Of a stretch of DNA of 64,000 nucleotides, positions 21,177 to 29,019 are shown piece after piece. Numbering within the stretch: position 1 is the stretch's first letter; each line of letters begins with the position of its first letter. A program made the translations under genes and the position numbers. The notes under the pieces are model-generated. The model made no database searches and had not been told where the DNA came from. It saw nothing but the letters and a program-made list of their open reading frames with translations. Location of the stretch: positions 3,394,187-3,458,186 of the forward strand of contig JADJEE010000001.1 of the NCBI GenBank assembly GCA_016709225.1, written 5' to 3'. The DNA comes from Deltaproteobacteria bacterium (GTDB lineage Bacteria; Myxococcota_A; Polyangia; Nannocystales; Nannocystaceae).

Positions 21177-21823
21177 CCGGCATCGTCGTGCTCGGTGCCG
21201 GCGGCCACGCCCGCGAGATCGCCGACGTGGTGCTCGCCTGCGCCGCCGCCGGCCAGGGCTACGAGCTGATCGGCTACGTCGACGACAACCCGGCGACGCA
21301 CGGTCGCGCGCTCCACGAGGGCACCGTGCTGGGCGGCATGGCGTGGTTCGACGGCCGCGACTGTCACGACCTGCGGGTCATCAGCGGCATCGGCTCGCCC
21401 GCCACCCGCCGCCGCGTCGTCGCTGCCGCGCTCGCACGCCAGCTCGAGTTCGTCACCCTCGTGCATCCCCACGCGCAGCTCACCCGCCACGTCCGCCTCG
21501 GCGACGGCGTCGTCATCACCGCCGGCTGCGTGCTCACCAACGGCATCACCATCGGCGCGCACACCCACGTCAACCGCTGCACCACCGTCGGCCACGACTG
21601 CGTGGTCGGCGAATTCGTCCACCTCGCGCCGGGCGTCGTGCTCTCGGGCAACGTCACCGTCGAGGACGACTGCGACCTCGGCACCCACGCGACCGTGATC
21701 CAGGGCCTGCGCATCGGCCACGGCACCATCGTCGGCGCGGGCGCGGTCGTGGTCGAGGATCTGCCAGCGGCGTGCACCGCCGTCGGCGTGCCGGCGCGAG
21801 TGATCAAGCGCCGCGCGGCGTGA
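21173..21823 (+). CDS. Sugar O/N-acetyltransferase (PglD/NeuD-like left-handed beta helix)
   Basis: Acetyl-CoA-dependent transferase acting on an amino sugar nucleotide. N-terminal Rossmann-like half (VVLGAGGHAREIADVV, IGYVDDNP) is followed by hexapeptide repeats forming a left-handed beta helix (VVITAGCVLTNGITIGAHTHV, GEFVHLAPGVVLSGN), with the conserved catalytic His in CTTVGHDCVVG. Length 216 aa fits PglD. The GTG start at 21173 overlaps the preceding stop (GTGA), indicating coupling to the PglC-like gene. Together with the aminotransferase this predicts a di-acetylated or N-acetylated amino sugar at the reducing end of the glycan. Confidence 0.85.
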   Translation: MTGIVVLGAGGHAREIADVVLACAAAGQGYELIGYVDDNPATHGRALHEGTVLGGMAWFDGRDCHDLRVISGIGSPATRRRVVAAALARQLEFVTLVHPHAQLTRHVRLGDGVVITAGCVLTNGITIGAHTHVNRCTTVGHDCVVGEFVHLAPGVVLSGNVTVEDDCDLGTHATVIQGLRIGHGTIVGAGAVVVEDLPAACTAVGVPARVIKRRAA

Positions 21824-21832
21824 TCGCGCCGC

Positions 21833-22765
21833 TCACCACCCGCGCATCCAGGCCTGCGATCGGTACCGGTCCCACCCATCCGCGAGCACCGTGACCACCG
21901 GGCCATCGAGCGGCATCGTGCGCGCGAGCGTCACTGCGGCCGCGACGTTGGTGCCCGACGAGCCGCCGACGAGCAGGCCCTCCTCGCGGACGAGGCGGCG
22001 CACCATCGCGAAGCTGTCGGCGTCGTCGACCGAGACCGCGGCGTGCACGAGCGTGCGATCGAGGTTGGCGGGCGGCACCGAGGCGCCGATGCCCTCGACG
22101 AGGTAGCTGCCGTCGGGCCCGAGCGTGCCGGTCTCGATCCACTGCGCGAGCGCGGAGCCGGTGGGGTCGGCGAGCACGATCTTCGCGTCGGGGCACGCGC
22201 GACGCAGCGCCCGCGCGACGCCGGTCAAGGTGCCGCCGGTGCCGGCGCCCGCCACGAAGGCGCCGATGCGACCGCCGGTCTGCTCGAGCAGCTCGACGGC
22301 GGTGGTGTGCTCGTGGACCGCAGGGTTGGCCGGGTTCTCGAACTGCTGCGGCGCGAACCAGCCGTGCTCGCGCGCGAGCCGGGCGGCGGTGTTGCGGAAG
22401 TTCTCGGGCGCCGACGGTGGTGCGTTGGGCACCACGATGACCTCCGCGCCGAGCAGGCGCAGCGACTCGCGCTTGTCGACCGACATCTTCTCGGGCAACA
22501 CGCACACGAGTCGGTAGCCGCGGACCGCGGCCACCAACGCCAGGCCAACGCCGGTGTTGCCGGCCGTCGCCTCGACGATGGTCATGCCCGGGTGCAGCAG
22601 CCCCCGCGCCGCCGCGTCGTCGAGGATCGCCTTCGCCATCCGGTCTTTCACGCTGCCGCCGGGGTTGCAGTGCTCACACTTCGCGAGGATCGGCACCGGC
22701 AGCCCTGCGCCGATGTGCCGCAGCTGCACGAGCGGCGTGCCACCGATCGCCGAGAGCAGATCCAC
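21833..22765 (-). CDS. Cysteine synthase/cystathionine beta-synthase family enzyme
   Basis: PLP-dependent beta-replacement enzyme that makes cysteine from O-acetylserine and sulfide, or cystathionine from serine and homocysteine. The PLP Lys is K40 in NPGGSVKDRM; the substrate loop EATAGNTGVGLALV and the phosphate-binding GTGGTLTG are present, and SSGTNVAA occurs near the end. The length of 310 aa lacks a CBS-pair regulatory domain, as in CysK or short CBS. The KCEHCNPGGSVKDR context is closer to CBS-like members. Both possible starts are GTG; 22765 gives the family-typical N-terminus (DLLSAIGGTPLVQL), 22807 is the alternative. Confidence 0.88.
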   Translation of the reverse strand: MDLLSAIGGTPLVQLRHIGAGLPVPILAKCEHCNPGGSVKDRMAKAILDDAAARGLLHPGMTIVEATAGNTGVGLALVAAVRGYRLVCVLPEKMSVDKRESLRLLGAEVIVVPNAPPSAPENFRNTAARLAREHGWFAPQQFENPANPAVHEHTTAVELLEQTGGRIGAFVAGAGTGGTLTGVARALRRACPDAKIVLADPTGSALAQWIETGTLGPDGSYLVEGIGASVPPANLDRTLVHAAVSVDDADSFAMVRRLVREEGLLVGGSSGTNVAAAVTLARTMPLDGPVVTVLADGWDRYRSQAWMRGW

Positions 22766-22850
22766 CGCGCGCGAGCATACCCCTTGCCGCACGCATCGGT
22801 GGCACACTGGACGCTCCGGTCACCTGCGCTGCTGCTCGAAAGGACCTGCC

Positions 22851-23792
22851 ATGCGACGATCACTGCCCCCGCTGCTGCTCGCCCTGCTGCCGCTCGCCTG
22901 CGCGAGCGAGGACGGCAGTGATGCCGCCGACTCGACCGGTGATGGCGGCGCCGCGACGCTGACCGCGACCAGCACCGCGTCGACCACCGCGTCGACCACG
23001 GCGGGCACGACCGCGAGTACCACCGGCACCGGCGGCCCGAGCGATGGCTCGAGCGGAGCGACCTCCTCGAACGACGCCAGCTCCGATGGCGGCGGCAGCT
23101 CCGGGGGTGCCGCGACCAGCTGCGCCGACTATCTCTTCTGCGAGGACTTCGAGGCCGGCAACCCCGGCGAGACCCCGCCAGGCTGGACGGAGCACTTCGG
23201 CTGGGATCAGAGCGGCTCACGGGCACAGCTCTCGAACGAACAGGCCCACGGCGGCGGGCAGTCGCTCAAGAGCGCCGTCGGGACCAACGGCCAATTCCGC
23301 GTCGAGCACGACCTCGCCGAGCTCGGCGATGCGGTGAGCCACCACTGGGGCCGCATCTTCTACAAGGTCAAGACGCCGGTGTCGCTCGACGGCATGTACG
23401 TGCACAACACGTTCGTTGCGTTCGGCCGCCCCGAGACCAGCAACGGCGCCGAGTCACGCCTGGTCGACACCGTGATGGCGCCCGATGGCACCCACCAGTT
23501 CCTCTTCAACGTGCCCGACGATTCCTGCTGCGCGGGCTCGTCCTACGACTTCACCTACGACGACGCCTGGCACTGTGCCGAGTGGTACGTCGATGGCGCC
23601 ACGGCGAGCTTCCAGTTCTTCTACGACGGCACCGAGGTCACGGACATCGCGCTCAGCGGGGTCGGCGACGCGTACATCGAGGACTTCACGTCGATCATCG
23701 TCGGCTGGATCGACTATCAGTCGCCCAGCACGCCCAACGAGGGGTGGTCCGACGACCTCGCGATCGACGACAGCCGCATCGGCTGCAACTGA
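22851..23792 (+). CDS. Surface lipoprotein with a lectin/LamG-like domain
   Basis: Substrate or function not known. The 313-aa product has a lipoprotein signal peptide (LALLPLAC, Cys about residue 17), a low-complexity linker of about 70 residues rich in Thr, Ser, Gly and Asp, and a C-terminal beta-sandwich-like domain with aromatic strands (HHWGRIFYKVKTPVSLDG, FQFFYDGTEV, ADYLFCEDFEAG at its start). This arrangement is typical of carbohydrate-binding or polysaccharide-lyase-like surface proteins in Nannocystales. Four cysteines (CADYLFCE, CC) may form disulfides. The start ATG 22851 is 15 bp after GAAAGGACC, a weak ribosome-binding site. Confidence 0.65.
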   Translation: MRRSLPPLLLALLPLACASEDGSDAADSTGDGGAATLTATSTASTTASTTAGTTASTTGTGGPSDGSSGATSSNDASSDGGGSSGGAATSCADYLFCEDFEAGNPGETPPGWTEHFGWDQSGSRAQLSNEQAHGGGQSLKSAVGTNGQFRVEHDLAELGDAVSHHWGRIFYKVKTPVSLDGMYVHNTFVAFGRPETSNGAESRLVDTVMAPDGTHQFLFNVPDDSCCAGSSYDFTYDDAWHCAEWYVDGATASFQFFYDGTEVTDIALSGVGDAYIEDFTSIIVGWIDYQSPSTPNEGWSDDLAIDDSRIGCN

Positions 23793-23881
23793 GCGGGCCC
23801 GCGCGGGCGACCGCCGGCGCCGGGCGAGAGCTCCCTGCCCGACGCGCAGCGACGCGGGCGGTGGTAGGCTCGCATCCGTCG

Positions 23882-24679
23882 ATGCAACGCAGGATCGCCG
23901 TCGTCGTGTTCTCGTTCGCCGCGCTCGCCTGCGGCCCGCGTCAGCGCGCGACGCAGCCGCTGGCGCAGCCCGTCGCGCCGCGACCCAACACGCTCGCGTG
24001 TCCGACGGGTACCACCGCCCACGGCGACGTCACGCAGCGGGCGTGGTGCGAGCGCAGCGACGGCGCCATGCATGGCCCCGTGCGCGCCGTGTTCTCCTCC
24101 GGCGCCCTGGCGCTCGAGGGCAGCTACGACGCGGGCGTGAAGCACGGCCTGTGGCGCAGCTACTACGACGGCGGGCAGCTGCGCAGCGAAGAGCACTACG
24201 ATCGTGGCAAGCCGATCGGCACCTGGGTGACCTACTTCGCCGACGGTCGGCGAGCGACCGAGTCGCTGCAGCGCGACGATGGCAGTGTCGCCTTCCGCAG
24301 CTTCGACGAGACTGGCCGCAAGCTGCGACAGGGCGTGCTGGTCGATGGTGTCGAGCACGGCGAGTGGACCGAGTGGGATGCCGCGGGCACCGAGCTGCAC
24401 TCGCGCTGGGACCACGGTCGCAAGACCACCGCGTCCTCGGGCGCATCGCCGTCGATCGGCGTCGCGTCGTGCGACGAGTACATCACCAAGTTCGTGGTCT
24501 GCGTCGAGCAGAACGTGCCCGAAGCTGCCCGAAAGCAGATGATGGAGGCGATCGAGGCCTCGGCAACGGCTTGGCGGGAGGCCGCCGCCGGCCCGGGACG
24601 CGACGGGCTCGAGGCGGCCTGCCGCACTGCGATCGACGCGGCACGGCAGGCGACCACGGCGATGGGCTGCAGCTGGTGA
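23882..24679 (+). CDS. MORN/YwqK-like repeat lipoprotein
   Basis: Envelope lipoprotein of unknown role. The 265-aa product has a signal peptide ending FAALAC (Cys about residue 17), then three or four YwqK/MORN_2-type repeats (GSYDAGVKHGLWRSYYDGG, HYDRGKPIGTWVTYFADG, GVEHGEWTEWDAAG) between about residues 60 and 180, and a helical C-terminal tail with cysteines (CDEYITKFVVCVEQ, ACRTAIDAA, GCSW). Such repeats often serve as protein or lipid interaction surfaces. It stands alone between the lectin-like lipoprotein gene and the convergent MNIO cluster. Confidence 0.7.
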   Translation: MQRRIAVVVFSFAALACGPRQRATQPLAQPVAPRPNTLACPTGTTAHGDVTQRAWCERSDGAMHGPVRAVFSSGALALEGSYDAGVKHGLWRSYYDGGQLRSEEHYDRGKPIGTWVTYFADGRRATESLQRDDGSVAFRSFDETGRKLRQGVLVDGVEHGEWTEWDAAGTELHSRWDHGRKTTASSGASPSIGVASCDEYITKFVVCVEQNVPEAARKQMMEAIEASATAWREAAAGPGRDGLEAACRTAIDAARQATTAMGCSW

Positions 24680-24704
24680 ACCGTGCGCCGCGCGGGCGCG
24701 CCCG

Positions 24705-25280
24705 CTACCTGCGATTGTCGAGCGGCACGCCGTAGGCCCAGTCGGTCGCCTGCACGCTGGTGTGGCAGCCGATGCAGAAGCCGACCTGCCCGGTCTCGTG
24801 CACGGTGCCATCGGCGTCGAGTCGGCCCCACCACCAACCGCCGCTGGTCGAGGTCGGATCGCCCTTGGCCATGACGGTGTAGCCGGTGACCACGCCCGCG
24901 TCGTCGAGGTGCTCCTTGAGCAGCATGGCGCCGTCGGGGAAGCTCACCGACGGGGCCGCGCCATCGGGATCGATCATGCCGTAGAGGTCGACCGCCTCGG
25001 AGCTCGCCCACATCTGGACGGTCTTCGCGAGCCCGTGCTCGCTCGCGCGGCCCTCGGCGCTGATCTGCGTGAAGCTGGCCTGGTAGTCCATCGCGCGCGC
25101 CAGCACGGCCTGCTCGTCGAAGCCGCCGCCGCCGTCGCTCGAGTCCGCGGCGGTGTCGCCGGAGCCGTCGTCGTCGCCGTCCGCGGCGGTGCACGCCAGC
25201 GCGAGCACGAGCGGCAGCAGCGACCGGCGTCGCGTCGCGATCATGGTCCGCTTCATCGTCATGGTCATGGTCATGGTCAT
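24705..25280 (-). CDS. P460-like lipoprotein with one CxxCH haem motif
   Basis: Predicted envelope haem protein. The 191-aa product has a lipobox (LPLVLALAC, Cys 30), an Asp/Gly/Ser linker and a compact domain with a single CIGCH motif at residues 169-173 near the C-terminus, followed by DWAYGVPL. This layout resembles the cytochrome P460 family, where the haem motif is C-terminal. It is the last gene of the MNIO cluster: its start overlaps the DUF2063 gene stop by 4 bp (ATGA), so it is very likely co-expressed and may take part in redox chemistry or metal handling of the peptide. The start region consists of repeated ATGACC units, giving five in-frame ATG codons. Confidence 0.65.
   Translation of the reverse strand: MTMTMTMTMKRTMIATRRRSLLPLVLALACTAADGDDDGSGDTAADSSDGGGGFDEQAVLARAMDYQASFTQISAEGRASEHGLAKTVQMWASSEAVDLYGMIDPDGAAPSVSFPDGAMLLKEHLDDAGVVTGYTVMAKGDPTSTSGGWWWGRLDADGTVHETGQVGFCIGCHTSVQATDWAYGVPLDNRR
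25257..25280 (-). repeat. In-frame ATGACC hexamer repeat at a start codon
   Basis: Four tandem 6-bp units (three exact ATGACC and one ATGACG), followed by ATGAAG, at the very start of the P460-like gene. Each unit supplies an in-frame ATG, so gain or loss of units would change start choice and N-terminal length but not the frame. Confidence 0.8.
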
Positions 25281-26041
25281 GGTTCGTCAGGCTCCCTGCG
25301 CGCACGCGCGCTCGTTGCTTCGACCTCGAACAGGACACCCGCCTGCTCCAACACCGACCGCGCCGCCGCGATCGCGGCCGGCTCGAGCTCGGCGAGCAAC
25401 GGCGGCAACGGCAGGCCACAGCGCTCGGCCAGCGCCGCGAGCCCGGCGACCTTGGGCCGGAAGACCCCGAGCGCCTGCGTCCGCGCGTGGCGAAACACGA
25501 ACACGAGCGTGGGCTTGTCGCCGTCGCCCATGGCCTCGCCGCGGCGGTACTGCTCGACGACCGCGGGCACATCGAAGCTGTACTGCCGCACGAACAGGCG
25601 CCGCTCGAGCCCGTCCTTCGTCACCAGATCGGCGTCGTCGGGCACGTCGGGCGCGTGGTAGGCCCGCACCCGCAGCCACTCGTAGTCGGCGAGCTGGGCC
25701 CAGCGGGTCGCACCGCCGTGGGGCTGCGCGGCGATCCAGCTCGGGAACGACGCGCCGAAGCGATTCGGGTCGCTACCGGTCGGCGGGTGCGCGAGCGCGT
25801 AGGCCGACACGACGTCGTCCCACGCTGGCGTGGCCGCATGCACGATCGCCGCCCGCGTGGCCGGGAAGACGTCGCGCAGCACCTTGTCGAGGTTGCGCCG
25901 CACGAGCGTGGTGTAGAAGCCGAGGTTGGCGGTGCCCGACGGGCTGGGGCCGAGCACGACCTCGGTCACCGCTGCACTGCAGTGCCCCAGCAGCATCGGC
26001 CGCAGGTGCGCGAAGAAGCCCTCGAGCGCCGCTTCGGTCAT
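25277..26041 (-). CDS. DUF2063-family MNIO partner protein (BufC-like)
   Basis: Partner of MNIO enzymes: in bufferin and related systems a DUF2063-domain protein binds the precursor and presents it to the oxidase. The 254-aa product has the N-terminal helical domain (ALEGFFAHLRPMLLGHCS, YTTLVRRNLDKVLRDVFPAT) and a central/C-terminal domain (ADYEWLRVRAYHAPD, PTLVFVFRHARTQAL, LPPLLAELEPAAIAAA) as in HvfC/BufC-type proteins. Both ends overlap neighbours by 4 bp: its start with the stop of the MNIO gene and its stop with the start of the P460-like gene. Assignment rests on this pattern together with the adjacent DUF692 gene. Confidence 0.8.
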   Translation of the reverse strand: MTEAALEGFFAHLRPMLLGHCSAAVTEVVLGPSPSGTANLGFYTTLVRRNLDKVLRDVFPATRAAIVHAATPAWDDVVSAYALAHPPTGSDPNRFGASFPSWIAAQPHGGATRWAQLADYEWLRVRAYHAPDVPDDADLVTKDGLERRLFVRQYSFDVPAVVEQYRRGEAMGDGDKPTLVFVFRHARTQALGVFRPKVAGLAALAERCGLPLPPLLAELEPAAIAAARSVLEQAGVLFEVEATSARARREPDEP

Positions 26042-26877
26042 GCTACCTCCGCGGCGGCCACGATGCGGCGTTGGATCGCACGGGCGCGATCGGCCTCGTC
26101 GAGCACGCGCGCCAGCGGCGGGATCGCGTTGTCCCACTCCACCAGGGTCGGCAGTGCGCCACGGCGGGCGATGACGGCCTCGTACATGCGCCAGACGATG
26201 TCGTGCACCGGCGCGCCGTGGTTGTCGATGCGGCGGCCGTCCTCGAGCACCGAGCCGGCGAGGTGCACCTGTACGGCGTGCTCGAGCGGCAGTGCGTGCA
26301 GCAGCTCGAAGGGGTCGCGTCCGAAGTTGCTGGCGTTCACGAACACGTTGGCGACGTCGAGCAGCAGCCCGCAGCCAGCGCGCTCGATGACCTCGCGGAC
26401 GAACGCGCCCTCGTCGTCGACCGAGCCGGGCATCACCGCGTAGTAGGTGATGTTCTCCAGCGCCAGCGGCCGTTGCAGGCGGTCCTGCAGCTCGCGCACG
26501 CGCGCCGCGGTGTGCTTCGCCGCGGCCGTGCACCACGGCAGTGGCAACAGATCGTAGAACGCGGTGCCCGCGATGCTCGCGTAGCACAGGTGATCGGAGT
26601 AGGTGACCGAGCCGAGCTCGTCCATCAACGCTCGCAGCGATGCGATCGCTCCCGGCTCGAGGGGATCGGGCCCGCCCGGCGACATCGACACGCCGTGGGT
26701 GGCGATCGGCCAGCGCTCGGCGCACGAGCGCAGCACCTGCCGCGGCCAGCCGCCATGCCCGACGTAGTTCTCCGGCGTGATCTCGAGGAAGTCGAGCTGC
26801 CGCTCGCACGCGAGCAGCTCGGCGTAGTGTTCGCGACGCAGGCCGATGCCCACGCCGGCAATCGGGCGCGCGTGCAT
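26038..26877 (-). CDS. Multinuclear non-haem iron oxidase (MNIO, DUF692; MbnB/BufB-like)
   Basis: TIM-barrel iron oxidase that uses O2 to modify cysteine or other residues in ribosomal peptides (methanobactin MbnB, TglH and bufferin BufB are characterised members). The 279-aa product keeps the metal-ligand motifs: FLEITPENYVGHGG, ATHGVSMSPGG, YSDHLCYA, LENITYY, LLDVANVFVNASN, QVHLAG, DNHGAPVHD and LVEWDNAIP. ATG 26877 was chosen because GAGGA lies about 12 bp upstream and because the family starts with IAGVGIGLR; ATG 26928 would add 17 residues. The gene follows the Cys-repeat precursor by 85 bp and overlaps the DUF2063 gene, so the repeat protein is the obvious substrate. Confidence 0.9.
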   Translation of the reverse strand: MHARPIAGVGIGLRREHYAELLACERQLDFLEITPENYVGHGGWPRQVLRSCAERWPIATHGVSMSPGGPDPLEPGAIASLRALMDELGSVTYSDHLCYASIAGTAFYDLLPLPWCTAAAKHTAARVRELQDRLQRPLALENITYYAVMPGSVDDEGAFVREVIERAGCGLLLDVANVFVNASNFGRDPFELLHALPLEHAVQVHLAGSVLEDGRRIDNHGAPVHDIVWRMYEAVIARRGALPTLVEWDNAIPPLARVLDEADRARAIQRRIVAAAEVA

Positions 26878-26962
26878 GTTGCGGTGTTCCTCGGGAGCGC
26901 GCGGAAGGACGAGGATCCGGGAGCGCACGCCTTCCGCACGCGCACGCTCCCGCGCGGGCCGA

Positions 26963-27325
26963 TCAGCCGGTCGAGGTCGATCCGGGGCAACCGGCCGTGG
27001 TGCCGGGGCAGCCCGCCGTCGTGCCGGGGCAGCCCGCCGTGGTGCCGGGGCAGCCCGCCGTCGTGCCGGGGCAGCCCGCCGTCGTGCCCGGGCAGCCTGC
27101 CGTCGTGCCGGGGCAACCCGCGGTCGTGCCGGGGCAGCCCGCCGTCGTGCCGGGGCAGCCCGCCGTCGTGCCGGGGCAGCCCGCCGTCGTCCCGCTCATC
27201 GTGTTGCTGGCCGACATCATGTTGGTGCTGTCGTCGTTGTCGTCGTCCTCGCCGCACGCAGGCGCGAACACGACGGTGGCGGACAGCGCGAGTGCTTCGA
27301 GAACGGCTTTCAGGTCAGTCTTCAT
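26963..27325 (-). CDS. Putative MNIO precursor: secreted peptide with ten GTTAGCP repeats
   Basis: A 120-aa product unlike a normal enzyme. Residues 1-24 are a signal peptide with a weak lipobox (ATVVFAPAC, Cys 24), then an acidic linker (GEDDDNDDS) and a Ser/Met/Asn segment. Residues 45-114 are ten identical heptads GTTAGCP, placing Cys at 50, 57, 64 and so on to 113; the tail is GSTSTG. The start ATG 27325 has AAGGAC about 9 bp upstream. It is the first gene before MNIO and DUF2063 genes on the same strand, the standard place for a precursor. I infer that some or all repeat cysteines are modified, giving a multi-core, probably metal-binding, exported or lipid-anchored peptide. No chemistry is shown by sequence. 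Confidence 0.8.
   Translation of the reverse strand: MKTDLKAVLEALALSATVVFAPACGEDDDNDDSTNMMSASNTMSGTTAGCPGTTAGCPGTTAGCPGTTAGCPGTTAGCPGTTAGCPGTTAGCPGTTAGCPGTTAGCPGTTAGCPGSTSTG
26984..27193 (-). repeat. Ten tandem 21-bp units encoding GTTAGCP
   Basis: Ten head-to-tail 21-bp units inside the precursor gene. Most are identical at DNA level; the few differences (for example at 27088-27119 and 26984-27000) are synonymous, so the heptad protein sequence is perfectly kept. This fits recent expansion by slippage or unequal exchange with selection on the peptide. Confidence 0.9.
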
Positions 27326-27446
27326 CGGTGTCGTCCTTGGGGCCCGTCGAGGGTTCGCGGCGGGTATTCCAAGGTGCAGACCGCGGTTACGCGGGCTGCA
27401 GATTTTTTCGACACGGTCCCGCGCCCGCGCGCCGCCACCCTTGGAT

Positions 27447-28427
27447 TCACCCGTCACAGGGCGCGAGCGTCGGGGCGAATGCGGTCTTCGCCGCATCATC
27501 CATGGCGCCCACGAGCAGCCGGCGAGAGGCACAGATCGCGTCGGCGCGTGCCGCATCGGTGCGACGCAACACCTCCCAGTCGAGGCTCGCGACCGGCACG
27601 CCACCATCGACGCAGCGCCAACGCATGACGCCATGACGGACCTCGGCGCGTTCGGCCGGCGCGCCGTCGCAGCTCGCGGTGATCGCTGGATCGTCGAGGT
27701 TGCGATCGAAGCCGCCGTAGGCCTCGACCGGCTGGCGATCCCGCATCACGGACATCGGCGCGAACAGGCCGCTCGCATCGGTGCCGCGGAACACCGGGCC
27801 GTAGGCATCGACCACGGTCGCGTCGGGCCGCGCCTCCGCGTGGCAACCATCGCAGTCGTTGCGCTCGGCGAAGCCATCGAGGGCGCGACGTCGCGGGCCC
27901 TCCTGCATGCGCGTGAACGGTGGCAGGCCGGCGAGCCGCTCGAGCATCGCCGCGGTTGCGGCCTGCTGCGCGGGCGCCACGTCGCACGGCCACTGCATCC
28001 CCACCAGCGGCGCATCCGGCCGCTCCTCGATCGGTCGCAGCACGTGGTGCGTGCAGCTGCCATCGGCCTCGAAGCGACTGCCACGGACGTCGACGAGGCG
28101 TCGCGCCTCGCCCTCGCCGGCGTACTCCAGGCGATCGGCCTGCGTGCCGGGCCCGAAGCGCAGCCGCGGCACGCCGTCGTCGCCGAGCTGCAGGCCGACC
28201 GGCGCGGTGCCGAGCGCGATCCACACCTCGACATCGTCACGGCTCGCCGACGGCGACGGCATGTGCACCGGCGTCTCGAGCCGCGCGAAGCCCTCGCCCC
28301 AGTGCGCCACGGGGTCCTCGATGCGGAGCTCGACGACCCCGTCGGGCGGACGCTGGCACCCGACCAGCGCCAGCGCAAGCGCCATGCCGCAGGCCGCGGT
28401 CAGCGACCGATCATCGACTCGACGCAC
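27447..28427 (-). CDS. Lipoprotein with one CxxCH motif
   Basis: Function not recognised; likely an envelope haem or redox protein. The 326-aa product has a lipoprotein signal peptide (GMALALALVGC, Cys about residue 24), a beta-rich N-terminal half (VEVWIALGTAPVGLQLGDDG) and a CDGCH haem-binding motif at about residues 192-196 (ERNDCDGCHAEARPD). Other cysteines (SCTHH, WPCD, SCDG, RCVDG, ICAS, PCDG) are numerous for an exported protein. The GTG start at 28427 gives a proper Arg-containing n-region and overlaps the upstream thioredoxin gene by 28 bp; ATG 28385 is an alternative. Co-directional with the MNIO genes, which start 121 bp further on. Confidence 0.6.
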   Translation of the reverse strand: MRRVDDRSLTAACGMALALALVGCQRPPDGVVELRIEDPVAHWGEGFARLETPVHMPSPSASRDDVEVWIALGTAPVGLQLGDDGVPRLRFGPGTQADRLEYAGEGEARRLVDVRGSRFEADGSCTHHVLRPIEERPDAPLVGMQWPCDVAPAQQAATAAMLERLAGLPPFTRMQEGPRRRALDGFAERNDCDGCHAEARPDATVVDAYGPVFRGTDASGLFAPMSVMRDRQPVEAYGGFDRNLDDPAITASCDGAPAERAEVRHGVMRWRCVDGGVPVASLDWEVLRRTDAARADAICASRRLLVGAMDDAAKTAFAPTLAPCDG

Positions 28428-29019
28428 TGCACGGCCGTTGGCGAACCCCACTTGCGTGCATTGATGTATGCCTGGCGGATGGTGCCGGTTTCATCGACGA
28501 AGTAGGTATCGGGCAGCTTCGTGGTGCCGAAGTCGGTGTGGACCTGCTCGTTGGGGTCCCACAGCACCTTGACGTGGGTATCGGCCATCGACATCCGCGC
28601 CAGGAACGGCTCGATGACGTCGGGGGACTTGTCGATCGACAGCGCGATGACGACCACGTCGTCGCGGCCGGACAGGCGCTCGGCGAGCTGGTGCACCTGC
28701 GGCCACTCCGTGATGCACGGCGGCACCACGTGGCCCAGAAGTTGAGCACCACCAGCTTGCCGCGGAAGTCGGACAGCTTGACCTCGTTGCCCTGCAGGTC
28801 CTGCACGACGAAGTCGGGCGCGACGGTGTCACGCTCCTCGGGGGCGAGCGCATGGCAGACGGCGTCGTTCTGACGCGCAACCGCGGGCAGCAGCGCCCAC
28901 GCGAAGCCGAACACCAGCAGGCCGCCGAGCGCGACGTAGACCGCGTAGGCCAGCGCGCCCAGGGGATCGAGCCCGCTGCGCGGGGGTGCCGGCGTGGGGG
29001 ATGCGCTCGACGGGGTCAT
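28400..29019 (-). CDS. TlpA/ResA-like membrane-anchored thioredoxin, with apparent frameshift
   Basis: Periplasmic thiol-disulfide oxidoreductase tethered by one N-terminal helix (ALAYAVYVALGGLLVFGFAW). The domain has the TlpA pattern PDFVVQDLQGNEVKLSDFRG, VVLNFWATWC, then, in another frame, PPCITEWPQVH, VIALSIDKSPDVIEPF, KLPDTYFVDETGTI. The frame breaks exactly at the WCPPC active site near 28724, where one C appears to be missing (TGGTGCCGCC instead of TGGTGCCCGCC). All other family features are intact, so a sequencing error is more likely than decay. Start ATG 29019 overlaps the stop of the upstream DsbA-like gene (ATGA). Confidence 0.75.

Noticed and set aside
23797..23808. Perfect palindrome GCCCGCGCGGGC as terminator
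   Set aside because: A 6+6 palindrome without loop or U-tract occurs easily in such GC-rich DNA.
26928..26928. Upstream ATG as the MNIO start
   Set aside because: It adds 17 residues not typical of the family, while ATG 26877 has GAGGA at good distance.
26997..27260. Plus-strand reading frame with VPGQPAV repeats
   Set aside because: It is the antisense of the heptad array; the minus frame has a signal peptide, ribosome-binding site and an MNIO operon, so the plus frame is a shadow.
27340..27446. Possible ECF-type promoter (GGAATA) before the Cys-repeat precursor
   Set aside because: Only one box is recognisable and the second element does not match at a defined spacing; too weak to list.
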